A stretch of 64,000 nt of DNA from CF-13 sp035279665 (GCA_035279665.1 DATEHI010000031.1:1-64000), one strand, 5' to 3'; counted from the stretch's first letter, positions 16,044 to 25,090 are shown. The notes: generated by a model from the sequence alone, not told the origin. Numbers and translations are program-made.

Positions 16044-16579
16044 GGATTGCCTCCGCACGTCTGCGGGTTGCCCAAAACCCACCCCCAATCCCAGACGAAC
16101 TCATGGCCGCGGAAGAAGGTGCCGATGATGACGAGCGCCACCACGATGGCGGTGTAGAGCGCAAACAGGATGATGGCCACCTTCCGCTCCGCCGGCCGCC
16201 GGCTTGGGTTGCGATCCAGGAAGGGCACCAGGATCATCAGCACGATCACAAAGGTGGGGAAGGCAACGCCGGCCATCAGCGGTGGGAAGCGGGAGAGGAG
16301 TTCCTGCAGGCCAAGGAAGTACCAGGGCGCCTTCGATGGGTTGGGCGTCATGCCCGGGTTCGCCTGGCCCAGCAGGGGCGCCTGCAGCCAGATCGAGACG
16401 ATGATCAAAAAGACGGTCATGGCGACCGCGGCGATGAACTCTTTGAAGACGAATTCGGGGAAGGAGACAACCATCTCGTCCTCGCTGTCGTCGCGGACGG
16501 TCGACGGCGCCTCCACCTGGCGTCGGCGCTGCTCCACCCTTTCGCGAGCCGCGATCCGGTCGCGCGCCTCGGTGGCCAT
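16037..16579 (-). CDS. cytochrome b6f/bc complex subunit IV-like (C-terminal cytochrome b)
   Basis: 180 residues. A charged N-terminal extension is followed by a helix (FIAAVAMTVFLIIVSIWL) and the quinol-site segment NPSKAPWYFLGLQELL, equivalent to the PEWY loop, then two more helices (VAFPTFVIVLMILVPFL; ILFALYTAIVVALVIIGTFF). It completes the split cytochrome b with the b6-like gene just upstream. Split cytochromes b are typical of Firmicutes, Chloroflexota and cyanobacteria. Confidence 0.9.
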   Translation of the reverse strand: MATEARDRIAARERVEQRRRQVEAPSTVRDDSEDEMVVSFPEFVFKEFIAAVAMTVFLIIVSIWLQAPLLGQANPGMTPNPSKAPWYFLGLQELLSRFPPLMAGVAFPTFVIVLMILVPFLDRNPSRRPAERKVAIILFALYTAIVVALVIIGTFFRGHEFVWDWGWVLGNPQTCGGNPC

Positions 16580-16585
16580 GCTTAA

Positions 16586-17317
16586 CTACAGCCCCCCGCT
16601 GAAGCCATCTTTTCGGACTCGCCAGAAGTGGACGACCATCAACAGGAACGCCGCGAGCGGCAGCCCCACGACGTGCAGCACGTAGAAGCGCAGCAGGGCG
16701 TTGTCACCAACCACGCGCCCGCCGATCAGCAGGTAGCGGGTGTACGGCCCGGCAATGGGCGCGTACTTCGCCATGTTGGTCCCAACCGTGACGGCCCAGA
16801 TGGAGAGCTGGTCCCAGGGCAACAGGTAGCCGGTGAAGCTCAACAGCAGCGTGATCAGCAGCAGGAGGGTGCCCACACCCCAGTTGAACTCGCGCGGCTT
16901 CTTGTAGGCGCCGGTCAGAAAGACGCGCGCCATGTGCAGCCAGACGGTGATCACCATCGCGTGCGCGGCCCAGCGGTGCATGTTGCGGATCACGCCGCCG
17001 AAGGTGACGACGAACTGCAGGTCGCGCATGTCCTGGTAGGCGTGGCTGGTGGAGGGCACGTAATAGAACATCAGGAAGAGCCCGGTGACGGTCAGCACGA
17101 TGAAGAGGAAGAAGGACAGTCCGCCAAGGCACAGCGTGTACGACATTCGGATCCAGGAGCGCCGCACGCGGACCGGGTGGATGTGGAGGAAGAAGTTGGT
17201 GAGGGCCGTGCGGGCGGCGATCTTGTCGGTGAGTGGAAGACCGTGACGGAAGACGGAGCCGACCATCTGGCCGATGACGGAGAACATCTCGTCCAGCGCC
17301 GCACGGATTACGGTCAT
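16586..17317 (-). CDS. cytochrome b6-like subunit
   Basis: 243 residues. GGGGAGG precedes ATG 17317. Four helices hold the two b hemes through His pairs in RNMHRWAAHAMVITVWLHM and FYVLHVVGLPLAAFLLMVVH. GTGLFLMFYYVPS and FTGYLLPWDQLSIWAVTVG are cytochrome b signatures. It oxidises quinol in the membrane together with the Rieske protein encoded just upstream and the subunit IV-like protein encoded just downstream. Confidence 0.94.
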   Translation of the reverse strand: MTVIRAALDEMFSVIGQMVGSVFRHGLPLTDKIAARTALTNFFLHIHPVRVRRSWIRMSYTLCLGGLSFFLFIVLTVTGLFLMFYYVPSTSHAYQDMRDLQFVVTFGGVIRNMHRWAAHAMVITVWLHMARVFLTGAYKKPREFNWGVGTLLLLITLLLSFTGYLLPWDQLSIWAVTVGTNMAKYAPIAGPYTRYLLIGGRVVGDNALLRFYVLHVVGLPLAAFLLMVVHFWRVRKDGFSGGL

Positions 17318-17337
17318 GAATCCTCCCCGTTAGCTGA

Positions 17338-17910
17338 TTAGACTTTCAGGCGGAACGAGCGATCCACAATGACAGAGCGGTCGACCAGTAGTTTCCCATC
17401 CGGGGCCACCTCGAGGTGGACACGGTCCATCGGACGCGGCGCCGGCCCAAAGAAATTGATGGCGTCCCGGAAGTACCGGCTGCCATGGCAGGGGCACTTG
17501 AAACCCTTCAGGGCCGGGTTGGCTTTTGTCGCCTGCTGGCCGGTGTCGGGGTCCTTGGAGATCGAGGTGCCGGCGGCGACCAGGTCGCTGGTGACGTCAT
17601 CAAAGTAACGGGGCGTGCAACCCAGGTGGGTACAGATCAGGCTGATCGCATAGAAGCCGTCCGGATCGTGGTTGATGACGACCCGTTTGTCGATGAGGAC
17701 GGTCGTTGACCCGACCGCGTAGGTGGTCGGCGGGTCCGCCTTGAACGCCGGCGGGTCCTCGTAGGTGGCGTTCGGATACACGAACTTGAGGCTCTGGTAG
17801 AGGGCGATCGCCGAGGCGCCGGTAAAGCCGACCCAGCCGGCGATGGCCAGGAAGCTTCGCCGTGACATCTCGCGGCTGTCCTCCATCAGGCGCTTGAATG
17901 AGGAGGCCAT
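17338..17910 (-). CDS. Rieske 2Fe-2S subunit
   Basis: 190 residues from ATG 17910 (a GTG precedes it). A Tat-type signal, MSRRSFLAIAGWVGFTGASA, anchors and exports the protein. The cluster ligands are in CTHLGC and CPCHGSRY, with an insertion of about 40 residues between them (DDVTSDLVAAGTSIS and following) that is longer than in many Rieske proteins. It passes electrons from quinol at the cytochrome b subunit to cytochrome c. Confidence 0.94.
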   Translation of the reverse strand: MASSFKRLMEDSREMSRRSFLAIAGWVGFTGASAIALYQSLKFVYPNATYEDPPAFKADPPTTYAVGSTTVLIDKRVVINHDPDGFYAISLICTHLGCTPRYFDDVTSDLVAAGTSISKDPDTGQQATKANPALKGFKCPCHGSRYFRDAINFFGPAPRPMDRVHLEVAPDGKLLVDRSVIVDRSFRLKV

Positions 17911-18044
17911 CACACGAACGGGTTGTGGGCTGGCGGCGTCAAGATCGTCGCGAAGATGATCGTCGACGCCATGATGATGATGAAGAGCGCGGCCACGAGC
18001 AGGCAGCCGAAGTCAGCCTTGATCGCCGCCAGCACCCCGTGCAC
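17910..18044 (-). CDS. 44-aa membrane protein heading the bc-type operon
   Basis: GTG 18044 to TGA 17910. One helix, FGCLLVAALFIIIMASTIIF, is flanked by MHGVLAAIKAD and a Pro-rich tail. The stop overlaps the Rieske ATG (TGATG). TATTCT ends 7 nt before the GTG, so it should be the first, leaderless gene of the operon. Function unknown; small subunits of cytochrome bc/b6f complexes are a plausible parallel. Confidence 0.55.
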   Translation of the reverse strand: MHGVLAAIKADFGCLLVAALFIIIMASTIIFATILTPPAHNPFV

Positions 18045-18051
18045 GGAGTCG

Positions 18052-18060
18052 AGAATATCA
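18052..18060 (-). promoter_or_regulatory. extended -10 promoter of the bc-type/oxidase operon
   Basis: On the minus strand TGATATTCT contains TATTCT with an upstream TG (extended -10). Seven nt separate it from GTG 18044, consistent with a leaderless transcript. No good -35 is visible. Confidence 0.5.
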
Positions 18061-18093
18061 AAGCGAGGCGAACTCAGACATCGGGTCTCGGCC

Positions 18094-20103
18094 CTAGGCT
18101 CGCTGGTCCGGGAGGCGCGGTCCCGGAGCCGGACTCCCTGTCAGGGCCCCCAGCTTACGCACGTACTCGTGAACGAGCGAGACAACCGTCGCGTGGCTCC
18201 AGGTCAGCGGCGAGACGGAGAGGGGCGCCTTGCTGTAGGGGTCGAGCTGCTCCGATAGCACCCCACTCGGCAAGGCGGCGCCCGCCACCCAGTCCAGGAT
18301 GTCGCGGGCCTTCTTGAGGTCGTCGAGCGTGCGCGCCTGACTGACCAGCCACTGCCCGTACCACGTGGTGCAGATGAACCACGGGTTGCCGGGAACATTC
18401 CCGATGTCCTGGCTCACCTGGTAATACCAGTCGTTCTCGTAGCGGGCGATGCCGCCGATCTCGGTTTTGCACCAGAGCCGCTCGTAGACCGCCTTCATCG
18501 TGCTCACGATCTGCGGATCGTCGGCGGTGAACATGCCGAAGTACCACAGCCCGTAGACGCTGGAGTCGATCGTCAGGTCGCGCGCCGTCGTGCCATCCGC
18601 TCGTACGTAGATCCGGCGGATGAAGCGGTTCAACTCCGCGTCGAAGAGGAAGCGCAGCGTTCCCTGCTTGATCCCATCGGCCACGCCTCGGTAGCGGGCG
18701 GCCAGCGTCATCTCGCCGTAGAGCGCGGCGAAGTTGGCGGCGGCTTGAAGCCCGGCCCAGACAGTGGCCACGGTGAAGCTCATGACGCCGCGGCGTTCCT
18801 CCCAAAGGTCATAGCTGGGCTGCGGCAACCCGGTGAGGGGGTCGATGTAGCTCGCCAGAAAATCCCCGACCAGGATGATCAGCGGGCGGTAATAGGCCTT
18901 GAAGAATTCGAAGTCCCGATGGCGGTCGTAGTGCTGCCAGAGGGCGAAGAGGACGAGTCCGGTCTCGTCCTCCTGGATCGGGTACTGCGGCTTTCCGGTG
19001 GCATCCACCCATGGGTGCCAGCTGCTGCCCGGGTCGCCCGCCGGTGTGTACTTGTGGCGGAAGTACCCCTCCTTGGTCACGATCTTCGCGCAGAGCTCGA
19101 AGAACCGACGGGGAATGTCGACATAGCCGGCCTGGTCCATGGCGTAGACGGCCAGCGCGGCGTCGCGCGGCCACATATAGCTATAGGTGTCGCGCGCGAA
19201 CTTGATGATGTCGGTGTCGTTAGCGGCGAGCACGGCCCCGCCGCTGTCGATCTGGGTGCGCACCACCAGCAGGCTGCGGCGAAAGAGGTCGGCCACCTGG
19301 GGCGAGAGATCGCCGAACTCGCGCTCCTCCTTGTTGACCCAGGCCATCCAGTAGGAGCGCGTGCGCTCGAGAAACGCCTCCGGTCCACGCAGCGTGATGA
19401 CGTCGGCGACCGTCTGCAGCTCGGCGAGGTTGCGGGCTGCGATCAGCCAGTGGTAGGCGGTGGCGGTCCCTCCCTGGGCGATGCGGCCGACCTTGAGCGC
19501 GATCGTCATGTCCACCGATCCCTGCTCGATCGGGTTATTGCTGAGCTCGCCATCCTCGGCGTCCCGCCAGGTCCCCTGCGCACCCCCGACGTCTTTCTTG
19601 CCACAGGCGTACCCGTCCAGCCCGATGCGATCGCCAACCTGGCCGCAGGCCGCGAAGCAGCGCTGGCCCTTGTACGCGACCAGCCCCTTGACTGCGGGGT
19701 AGTACATCACCGTGTCGCCGACCTCGGTGCCGTAGATGTGCCAGTCGTAATGAAAGAAGAGGCGGACCTCGCGCGGCGGCCCCTCGTTCAAGACCTTCAC
19801 CCGGCGCACGAGCATGTCGCGGCCGAGGTCGACCGCGTCGTTCAAGGTCAGGCTGATCGCGAGGTCCGGATGACGAAGGGTAACGTTCGTCACCAGCGTG
19901 TCCGGCAGGTAGACCATATTGCGCGACCAGGCTGGATCATCGAGCCAGGTGAACCGCCCGTCGACCCAGATCCCGAAGCGGCAGGGCTCGCCGCTCGTGT
20001 GGTTCTCCTGGCCGACGCGCGGGTAATAGATGTCGCGCAGCTGGTAGTTGCGATCGAAGGTGACCAGCAGGGCGCCGTTCCCGATCGGCAAGTCGCGAGA
20101 CAC
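18094..20103 (-). CDS. GH15 glucoamylase-like glycoside hydrolase
   Basis: 669 residues, the usual length of bacterial GH15 enzymes. The N-terminal beta-sandwich (IGNGALLVTFDRNYQLRDIY) is followed by the (alpha/alpha)6 barrel with DTYSYMWPRDAALA, the general acid in YDLWEERRG and the general base in SGVLSEQLDP. There is no signal peptide, so it is cytoplasmic and may act on glycogen- or trehalose-derived oligosaccharides; GH15 trehalases also exist, so the substrate is open. GTG 20103 is preceded by GATAAT at 8 nt. It stands alone. Confidence 0.9.
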   Translation of the reverse strand: MSRDLPIGNGALLVTFDRNYQLRDIYYPRVGQENHTSGEPCRFGIWVDGRFTWLDDPAWSRNMVYLPDTLVTNVTLRHPDLAISLTLNDAVDLGRDMLVRRVKVLNEGPPREVRLFFHYDWHIYGTEVGDTVMYYPAVKGLVAYKGQRCFAACGQVGDRIGLDGYACGKKDVGGAQGTWRDAEDGELSNNPIEQGSVDMTIALKVGRIAQGGTATAYHWLIAARNLAELQTVADVITLRGPEAFLERTRSYWMAWVNKEEREFGDLSPQVADLFRRSLLVVRTQIDSGGAVLAANDTDIIKFARDTYSYMWPRDAALAVYAMDQAGYVDIPRRFFELCAKIVTKEGYFRHKYTPAGDPGSSWHPWVDATGKPQYPIQEDETGLVLFALWQHYDRHRDFEFFKAYYRPLIILVGDFLASYIDPLTGLPQPSYDLWEERRGVMSFTVATVWAGLQAAANFAALYGEMTLAARYRGVADGIKQGTLRFLFDAELNRFIRRIYVRADGTTARDLTIDSSVYGLWYFGMFTADDPQIVSTMKAVYERLWCKTEIGGIARYENDWYYQVSQDIGNVPGNPWFICTTWYGQWLVSQARTLDDLKKARDILDWVAGAALPSGVLSEQLDPYSKAPLSVSPLTWSHATVVSLVHEYVRKLGALTGSPAPGPRLPDQRA

Positions 20104-20111
20104 GTTGCGCC

Positions 20112-20117
20112 ATTATC
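20112..20117 (-). promoter_or_regulatory. -10 box of the GH15 gene
   Basis: GATAAT on the minus strand, 8 nt before GTG 20103, with no Shine-Dalgarno. Confidence 0.35.
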
Positions 20118-20134
20118 GGGTGCCGCTCTCCAAC

Positions 20135-20164
20135 TTGGGAGATCGGAGAATGCGTTGATACGAT
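20135..20164 (+). promoter_or_regulatory. promoter of the yjbQ-like gene
   Basis: TTGGGA (20135-20140), an 18-nt spacer and TACGAT (20159-20164) end 8 nt before ATG 20173, so the transcript would be nearly leaderless. Confidence 0.4.
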
Positions 20165-20172
20165 GTCGTTGC

Positions 20173-20583
20173 ATGGGGAGCGCAGCGAAAACCGACACCC
20201 TCATGGTCCGGTCGGGCACGCGGGCGGATGCCATTGACATCACGGATCGGGTGGAACAGGTGGTCCGCGAGAGCGGCATCCAAACCGGTCTCTGCCAGAT
20301 ATACGTGCCGCACACGACCGCGGGCGTCTTCATCAACGAGAACGCCGACCCCGACGCCCTCTCCGACATCCTCCATACGCTCGAGGCGCTCGTGCCGTGG
20401 GAGAACGGTTACCGGCACGCCGAGGGCAACGCCGCGGCGCACATCAAGGCGACGCTGGTGGGCACCTCGCAGGTAGTCCCGGTGCGCAACGGTCGACTGG
20501 CGCTAGGGCGGTGGCAAGGCATCTTCTTTGCGGACTTCGACGGCCCGCGTGAGCGCCACTTCCGGGTGACCATCCTCGCCTGA
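20173..20583 (+). CDS. YjbQ/UPF0047 family protein
   Basis: 136 residues, the normal family length. Motifs: GLCQIYVPHTTAGVFINENA with the conserved His, and GRWQGIFFADFDGPR near the C-terminus. YjbQ of E. coli can replace thiamine phosphate synthase weakly, but the true role of the family is unsettled. It is divergent from the GH15 gene and followed by fabH at about 110 bp. Confidence 0.88.
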   Translation: MGSAAKTDTLMVRSGTRADAIDITDRVEQVVRESGIQTGLCQIYVPHTTAGVFINENADPDALSDILHTLEALVPWENGYRHAEGNAAAHIKATLVGTSQVVPVRNGRLALGRWQGIFFADFDGPRERHFRVTILA

Positions 20584-20659
20584 AACACCCGCTCCTGGTG
20601 GCGGCAACGGTCCTGTTGACGGTCGGTGAAAAAGCGTAACTAGTCTGAGGATGCCGGTA

Positions 20660-20665
20660 TATACT
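20660..20665 (+). promoter_or_regulatory. -10 box of the fabH-accD-accA operon
   Basis: TATACT with a leader of about 25 nt to ATG 20697. The leader contains the ribosome binding site GGGGAG. No convincing -35 is seen 16-18 nt upstream. Confidence 0.4.
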
Positions 20666-20696
20666 GGTCAGCCAGATTCTTCAGCCGGGGAGACGC

Positions 20697-21680
20697 ATGC
20701 TTACCAGCATCAAGTCGGTCGGCAGCTATGTTCCGTCCGGCATCCTGACCAACGCCGACCTCGAGAAGATGGTCGAGACGTCCGACACCTGGATCCGCGA
20801 ACGGACCGGGATCCATGAGCGGCGCATGGCCGCGGTCGACGAGACCGCGACCGACCTGGCCGCTAATGCCGCCAGGGACGCGCTGGCGAGGGCCGGGCTG
20901 CGCCCGGAGGACACCGACCTCATCGTGTGCAGCACATCCACTCCCGACTCGATGTTTCCCTCGGTCGCGTCGCGCGTCCAGGAGCGACTGGGCGCCCACG
21001 GCCCGGCATTCGATGTGCAGGCAGCCTGCACCGGCTTCCTTTACGCGATGAGCATTGCCGACCGCTTCGTCAGTGGCGGCGAGTCGAAGCAGGCGATCGT
21101 AATCGGCAGCGAGACGCTCACCAAGATCATCAACTTCAAGGACCGCGGCACGTGCGTCGTCTTCGGTGACGGCGCGGGCGCGGTGGTGCTGGGGCCGGGC
21201 TCGAACGGCGCCGGCATCAAGTCCTGCGTGCTCGGATCGGACGGCTCGGGCGGCGACCTTATCTATGTCGCACCCGGCGCCGACCGCCCGGAAGGCCCCG
21301 GCCGCCCGGAGATTCGTATGGACGGTCGCAAAGTGTTCCGCTTCGCCACCGAGATCCTGGCCTCGGCGACGCTCGAGGCGCTGGAGAAGGCGAACGTTTC
21401 GCTGGAGGACGTCAAACTGATCGTTCCGCATCAAGCCAACGCCCGCATCATCGAGGCGGCCGGCAAACGGCTGGGTGTGGGCTCCGACGTGATGGTCAAC
21501 GAGATCGCCAATTACGGCAACACGTCGACGGCCTCGATCCCGCTGGCGCTCAAAGACGCGCTGGCTGCCGGCCGCCTGAAAACCGGTGATCATCTCGTTC
21601 TGGTCGGGTTCGGCTCGGGGCTGACCTGGGGTGCTTGCGTCATCAAGTGGGAAGGCGCGCCCGTCAGGGCCGCGGCCTGA
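20697..21680 (+). CDS. fabH: beta-ketoacyl-ACP synthase III
   Basis: 327 residues. It condenses acetyl-CoA (or a branched acyl-CoA) with malonyl-ACP to start fatty acid synthesis. The catalytic triad is intact: Cys111 in VQAACTGFLYA, His245 in VPHQANARI and Asn275 in NYGNTSTASIP. The N-terminus SVGSYVPSGILTNADLEKMV is typical. It heads an operon with accD and accA, so malonyl-CoA supply and chain initiation are expressed together. Confidence 0.96.
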   Translation: MLTSIKSVGSYVPSGILTNADLEKMVETSDTWIRERTGIHERRMAAVDETATDLAANAARDALARAGLRPEDTDLIVCSTSTPDSMFPSVASRVQERLGAHGPAFDVQAACTGFLYAMSIADRFVSGGESKQAIVIGSETLTKIINFKDRGTCVVFGDGAGAVVLGPGSNGAGIKSCVLGSDGSGGDLIYVAPGADRPEGPGRPEIRMDGRKVFRFATEILASATLEALEKANVSLEDVKLIVPHQANARIIEAAGKRLGVGSDVMVNEIANYGNTSTASIPLALKDALAAGRLKTGDHLVLVGFGSGLTWGACVIKWEGAPVRAAA

Positions 21681-21683
21681 CCA

Positions 21684-22595
21684 GTGTTTCGTCCCAAAAC
21701 GCGTTATGTCGCTCTGCCGTCGCCGCGTGCCGGCGTCGGCGAGGAGATCGACCGCCTCACCTGTCCCAAATGCGATACCTCGCTCGAGCCCGCCCGCCTG
21801 ACGGCGGCGCTGGGCGTCTGCTACCGCTGCGGCTACCACTTCCGGCTGCGCGCTCCTGAGCGGGTCGCAATGCTGGTGGAACCGGGCTCGTTCCGGGAAG
21901 AGGACCAGGGGATCGTGGCGAAGGACGTCCTTGGATTCAAAGACTCGCAACCCTACACGAAGCGAATCGAGCAGAGCCGCGCGGCCACGGGTGCGAACGA
22001 GGCGGTCATCTGGGGCGAAGCGACGCTTGCCAGTCACCGGCTGGTCATCGTCTGCCTCGACTTCGCCTTCATGGGCGGCAGCATGGGCGCCGCAACCGGC
22101 GAAAAGATCACGAACGGCATTGAGCGGGCCCTGCAAAACCGTTTGCCCCTCCTGATCATTTCCGCATCGGGCGGCGCCCGGATGCAAGAGGGCATGCTCT
22201 CCTTGATGCAGCTGGCCAAGACGTCGGCGGCCCTCGGCAGGCTGAACGCGGCTGGTGTCCCGTACATCTCGTTGTTGACCGACCCGACGATGGGCGGCGT
22301 GACGGCCAGCTTCGCCTCGCTGGGCGACATCATCATTGCCGAGCCCGGCGCGATGATCGGCTTCGCCGGCGCGCGGGTCATCCAGCAGGCTACCTATGAG
22401 ACGCTGCCTGATGGATTTCAGACGGCGGAGTTTCTCTGGAATCACGGCATGATCGACCTCGTCGTACCCCGGCCCGAGCTGCCGGCCGTCTTGCGCCAGC
22501 TACTCGACCTGTACACGAGGAACGGCATCGCGGGCGACTTCGAGCTACAGCACCAGGCGAAGACGCCCGCGCCCGCGTCCGTCGTCCCCGGGTGA
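21684..22595 (+). CDS. accD: acetyl-CoA carboxylase carboxyltransferase beta subunit
   Basis: 303 residues, GTG start 3 nt after the fabH stop. An N-terminal zinc ribbon has four Cys (CPKC and CYRC), followed by the crotonase-like domain with FMGGSMGAATGEKI and SASGGARMQEGMLSLMQ. With AccA it transfers the carboxyl group from carboxybiotin to acetyl-CoA. Its stop overlaps the accA start (GTGA). Confidence 0.96.
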   Translation: MFRPKTRYVALPSPRAGVGEEIDRLTCPKCDTSLEPARLTAALGVCYRCGYHFRLRAPERVAMLVEPGSFREEDQGIVAKDVLGFKDSQPYTKRIEQSRAATGANEAVIWGEATLASHRLVIVCLDFAFMGGSMGAATGEKITNGIERALQNRLPLLIISASGGARMQEGMLSLMQLAKTSAALGRLNAAGVPYISLLTDPTMGGVTASFASLGDIIIAEPGAMIGFAGARVIQQATYETLPDGFQTAEFLWNHGMIDLVVPRPELPAVLRQLLDLYTRNGIAGDFELQHQAKTPAPASVVPG

Positions 22596-23401
22596 GCGAG
22601 AACGGTTCGGTCGCGGCAGCGACCTGGGAGCAGGTCGAGCTCGCCCGGCATCCAGACCGGCCCTACGCGCTCGACTACATCCACGCGATCTTCACCGATT
22701 TCTTCGAACTGCACGGAGATCGCGTCTTCGGTGACGACCATGCGATCATCGGCGGCCCGGCCGCCTTCGACAAGCGGACCGTCATGGTGATTGCCCAGCA
22801 GAAAGGCCGCACCACGGCGGAACGGGCCATGCGCAACTTCGGCATGGCCAACCCTGAGGGGTACCGCAAGGCCCTGCGGCTGATCCGGCAGGCGGAACGA
22901 TTCCAGTTTCCGATCGTGGCCTTCGTCGACACCTCGGGGGCATTTCCCGGCGCGGGCGCGGAAGAGCGTGGCATCGCCTGGGCGATCGCGGACAACCTGG
23001 TGGCGCTGTCGCAGGCCCGCGTGCCGATCGTCACGCTGGTGATCGGCGAAGGCGGCAGCGGCGGAGCGCTCGGCATCGGCGTGGGCGATCGCCTGCTGAT
23101 GATGGAACACTCCATCTACAGCGTGGCCATGCCGGAGGCCTGCGCCTCCATCCTCTGGCGCGACATTGCCCGCAAGGTCGAGGCGGCCGATGCCCTCAAG
23201 TTGACGGCGGCGGATCTGAAACGGCTTGGCCTGGCGGATGAGATCGTGCCCGAGCCGCCGGGCGGCGCCCACAACGATTTCGGCGTGGCCACTGACGCCG
23301 CCGGTGCGGCGTTGCGGCGCCATCTGGGCGCGCTGGAGACGATCGATATCGATGGTCTGGTCGAGGAGCGCTATCTGCGGTATCGCAAGATCGGCGCCTA
23401 A
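22592..23401 (+). CDS. accA: acetyl-CoA carboxylase carboxyltransferase alpha subunit
   Basis: 269 residues, GTG start overlapping accD. Motifs: LDYIHAIFTDFFELHGDR, RNFGMANPEGYRKALRLI, VDTSGAFPGAGAEERG and GEGGSGGALGIGVGD. It is the partner of AccD in the carboxyltransferase. The protein is somewhat shorter at the N-terminus than E. coli AccA (319 aa), as in many Gram-positives. The biotin carboxylase and BCCP genes must lie elsewhere. Confidence 0.96.
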   Translation: MSENGSVAAATWEQVELARHPDRPYALDYIHAIFTDFFELHGDRVFGDDHAIIGGPAAFDKRTVMVIAQQKGRTTAERAMRNFGMANPEGYRKALRLIRQAERFQFPIVAFVDTSGAFPGAGAEERGIAWAIADNLVALSQARVPIVTLVIGEGGSGGALGIGVGDRLLMMEHSIYSVAMPEACASILWRDIARKVEAADALKLTAADLKRLGLADEIVPEPPGGAHNDFGVATDAAGAALRRHLGALETIDIDGLVEERYLRYRKIGA

Positions 23402-23417
23402 TATCTGAACCACTGCC

Positions 23418-24506
23418 GTGGCAACGGAAGCGATAGCTCAAGCCCCAACGCGGAAACGCGAACGTCTCGACCCCTCGGTCTTTCGGCTGCCGGTCGAGCG
23501 GATTCGCGAAGGCTATTACAGTGACGTCTACTTCAACCGCGCCGTCGACGTCCTCAAGGCGGACAAGCAGCATCCGCACGTCCTGATGCAGGTCTTCCAA
23601 AAGAACCAGGCCATCGTGGGCGGCATGGATGAAGCGATTGCCATCGTCAAGCTGTGTTCGGAAGACTTCTCCCAGCTCCGCGTCCGTGCCCTGTACGACG
23701 GCGACGAGGCGGCGCCCTGGGAGACCACCATGACCATCGAGGGGGACTACACGCTCTTCGCCCGCCTGGAGACGGTCTATCTCGGCGTGCTCTCGCGCCG
23801 GACCAAGGTCGCCACCAACGTCCGGCGCGTCGTGGAGGCAGCCAACGGCAAACAGATCATGTTCTTCCCAGCGCGTCACGACCACCACCTGGTCCAGACC
23901 GGCGACGGTTATGCGGCCCATGTCTCGGGCGCGATCGGGGTCTCCACCGACGCGCAGGCATCATGGTGGGGCGGGCAGGGCATCGGAACGGTGCCACACG
24001 GATTGATCGCCGCCTACCACGGCGACACCGTGCTGGCGGCGCGCAAATACGCAGAATACATGGAACCGGCGGCGAACCTGGTGGTTCTGGCGGATTGGGA
24101 GAATGATTGCGTGCGGACCTCGCTCGAGGTGGCGCGCGCGCTCAGGGATCGGCTGTGGGGCGTTCGCCTCGACACCTCGGAAACGATGGTCGACGTGAGC
24201 GTCCAGAAACTGATGGGCGACTTCGACCCGCGCGGGGTCAACCCCCAACTCTGCCACCTGGTTCGGCAGGCGCTCGACCGCGAGGGCTTCGAGCACGTCA
24301 AAATCGTCGCCAGTGGCGGCTTCAACGTCGACAAAATCAAGCGCTTCGAGCGGGAGCGGGTACCGGTCGACGCCTATGGGGTGGGCAGCGCCTTTTTCCA
24401 GGGGACCTTTGACTTCACCGCGGACGTGGTGATGGTCGAGGGCCGCCCCTGCGCCAAGGCCGGGCGCCGCTACCGGCCGAATCCGCGCCTCGAGCCCGTC
24501 ACCTGA
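23418..24506 (+). CDS. pncB: nicotinate phosphoribosyltransferase
   Basis: 362 residues, GTG start. It forms nicotinate mononucleotide from nicotinate and PRPP. Family motifs: IREGYYSDVYFNRAVDVL, then ETVYLGVLSRRTKVATNV, ARHDHHLVQTGDGYAAHVSG with the catalytic His region, and KIVASGGFNVDKIKRFE. It is the short form common in Gram-positives and thermophiles. The nicotinamidase-like gene follows after 2 nt, making a two-step NAD salvage pair. Confidence 0.92.
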   Translation: MATEAIAQAPTRKRERLDPSVFRLPVERIREGYYSDVYFNRAVDVLKADKQHPHVLMQVFQKNQAIVGGMDEAIAIVKLCSEDFSQLRVRALYDGDEAAPWETTMTIEGDYTLFARLETVYLGVLSRRTKVATNVRRVVEAANGKQIMFFPARHDHHLVQTGDGYAAHVSGAIGVSTDAQASWWGGQGIGTVPHGLIAAYHGDTVLAARKYAEYMEPAANLVVLADWENDCVRTSLEVARALRDRLWGVRLDTSETMVDVSVQKLMGDFDPRGVNPQLCHLVRQALDREGFEHVKIVASGGFNVDKIKRFERERVPVDAYGVGSAFFQGTFDFTADVVMVEGRPCAKAGRRYRPNPRLEPVT

Positions 24507-24508
24507 CC

Positions 24509-25042
24509 GTGCCGAACGTCACGATCGTGGTCGATGTGCTCAACGGGTTCTGCAAGCAGGGGAACCTCGCCTCCCCTCGCTGCGACGCCGCCATCCAGAG
24601 AATCCGCGAGGTGATCGAGGAGCGGCGGAAAGCCGGCGATCACCTCATCTTCCTGGCGGACACGCACGACCCCAACGATCGCGAGTTTGAGGTGTTCCCC
24701 GTGCACTGCGTGCGCGGGACGGCCGAGTCGGAGGTGGTTGCGGAACTCCAGCCACTGCTCCACGACGCAACCCTGATCCGAAAACGGCGCTATTCCGGCT
24801 TCTTCGAAACCGACCTCGACGCCCGCTTGCTCGCCGCCCAACCCGAGCAGGTAACGGTGGTGGGCGTCTGCACCGACATCTGTGTGCTGCACACGGTCGC
24901 CGACCTGCGCAATCGTGATTACCGGGTGGTCGTGCCGGCATCTGCCGTGGAAACCTTCGATGGCCCCGGCCACCCGGGGGACGACGTCCAGCATTGGGCG
25001 CTGGCCCATATCAGAGGGGTACTCGGCGCCGACGTCGTGTAA
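24509..25042 (+). CDS. isochorismatase-family hydrolase, probable nicotinamidase
   Basis: 177 residues, GTG start. The triad is visible: Asp9 in VVDVLNGF, Lys in LIRKRRYSGFF and the nucleophile Cys in TDICVLHTVADL. The metal-site residues DTHDP are also present. Next to nicotinate phosphoribosyltransferase it most likely deamidates nicotinamide to nicotinate; other isochorismatase-type substrates cannot be excluded from sequence alone. Confidence 0.88.
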   Translation: MPNVTIVVDVLNGFCKQGNLASPRCDAAIQRIREVIEERRKAGDHLIFLADTHDPNDREFEVFPVHCVRGTAESEVVAELQPLLHDATLIRKRRYSGFFETDLDARLLAAQPEQVTVVGVCTDICVLHTVADLRNRDYRVVVPASAVETFDGPGHPGDDVQHWALAHIRGVLGADVV

Positions 25043-25090
25043 CGCCAGGAGGCCCTCTCCGGCCGCGCCAGCGCGATATGAGCCTCCCGT

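Noticed and set aside
18745..20583. 612-codon plus-strand frame opposite GH15 running into yjbQ
   Set aside because: Only its last 137 codons (yjbQ) resemble a protein family; the rest mirrors the GH15 gene.
20640..22445. 601-codon minus-strand frame opposite fabH and accD
   Set aside because: Shadow of two confident genes, no motif.
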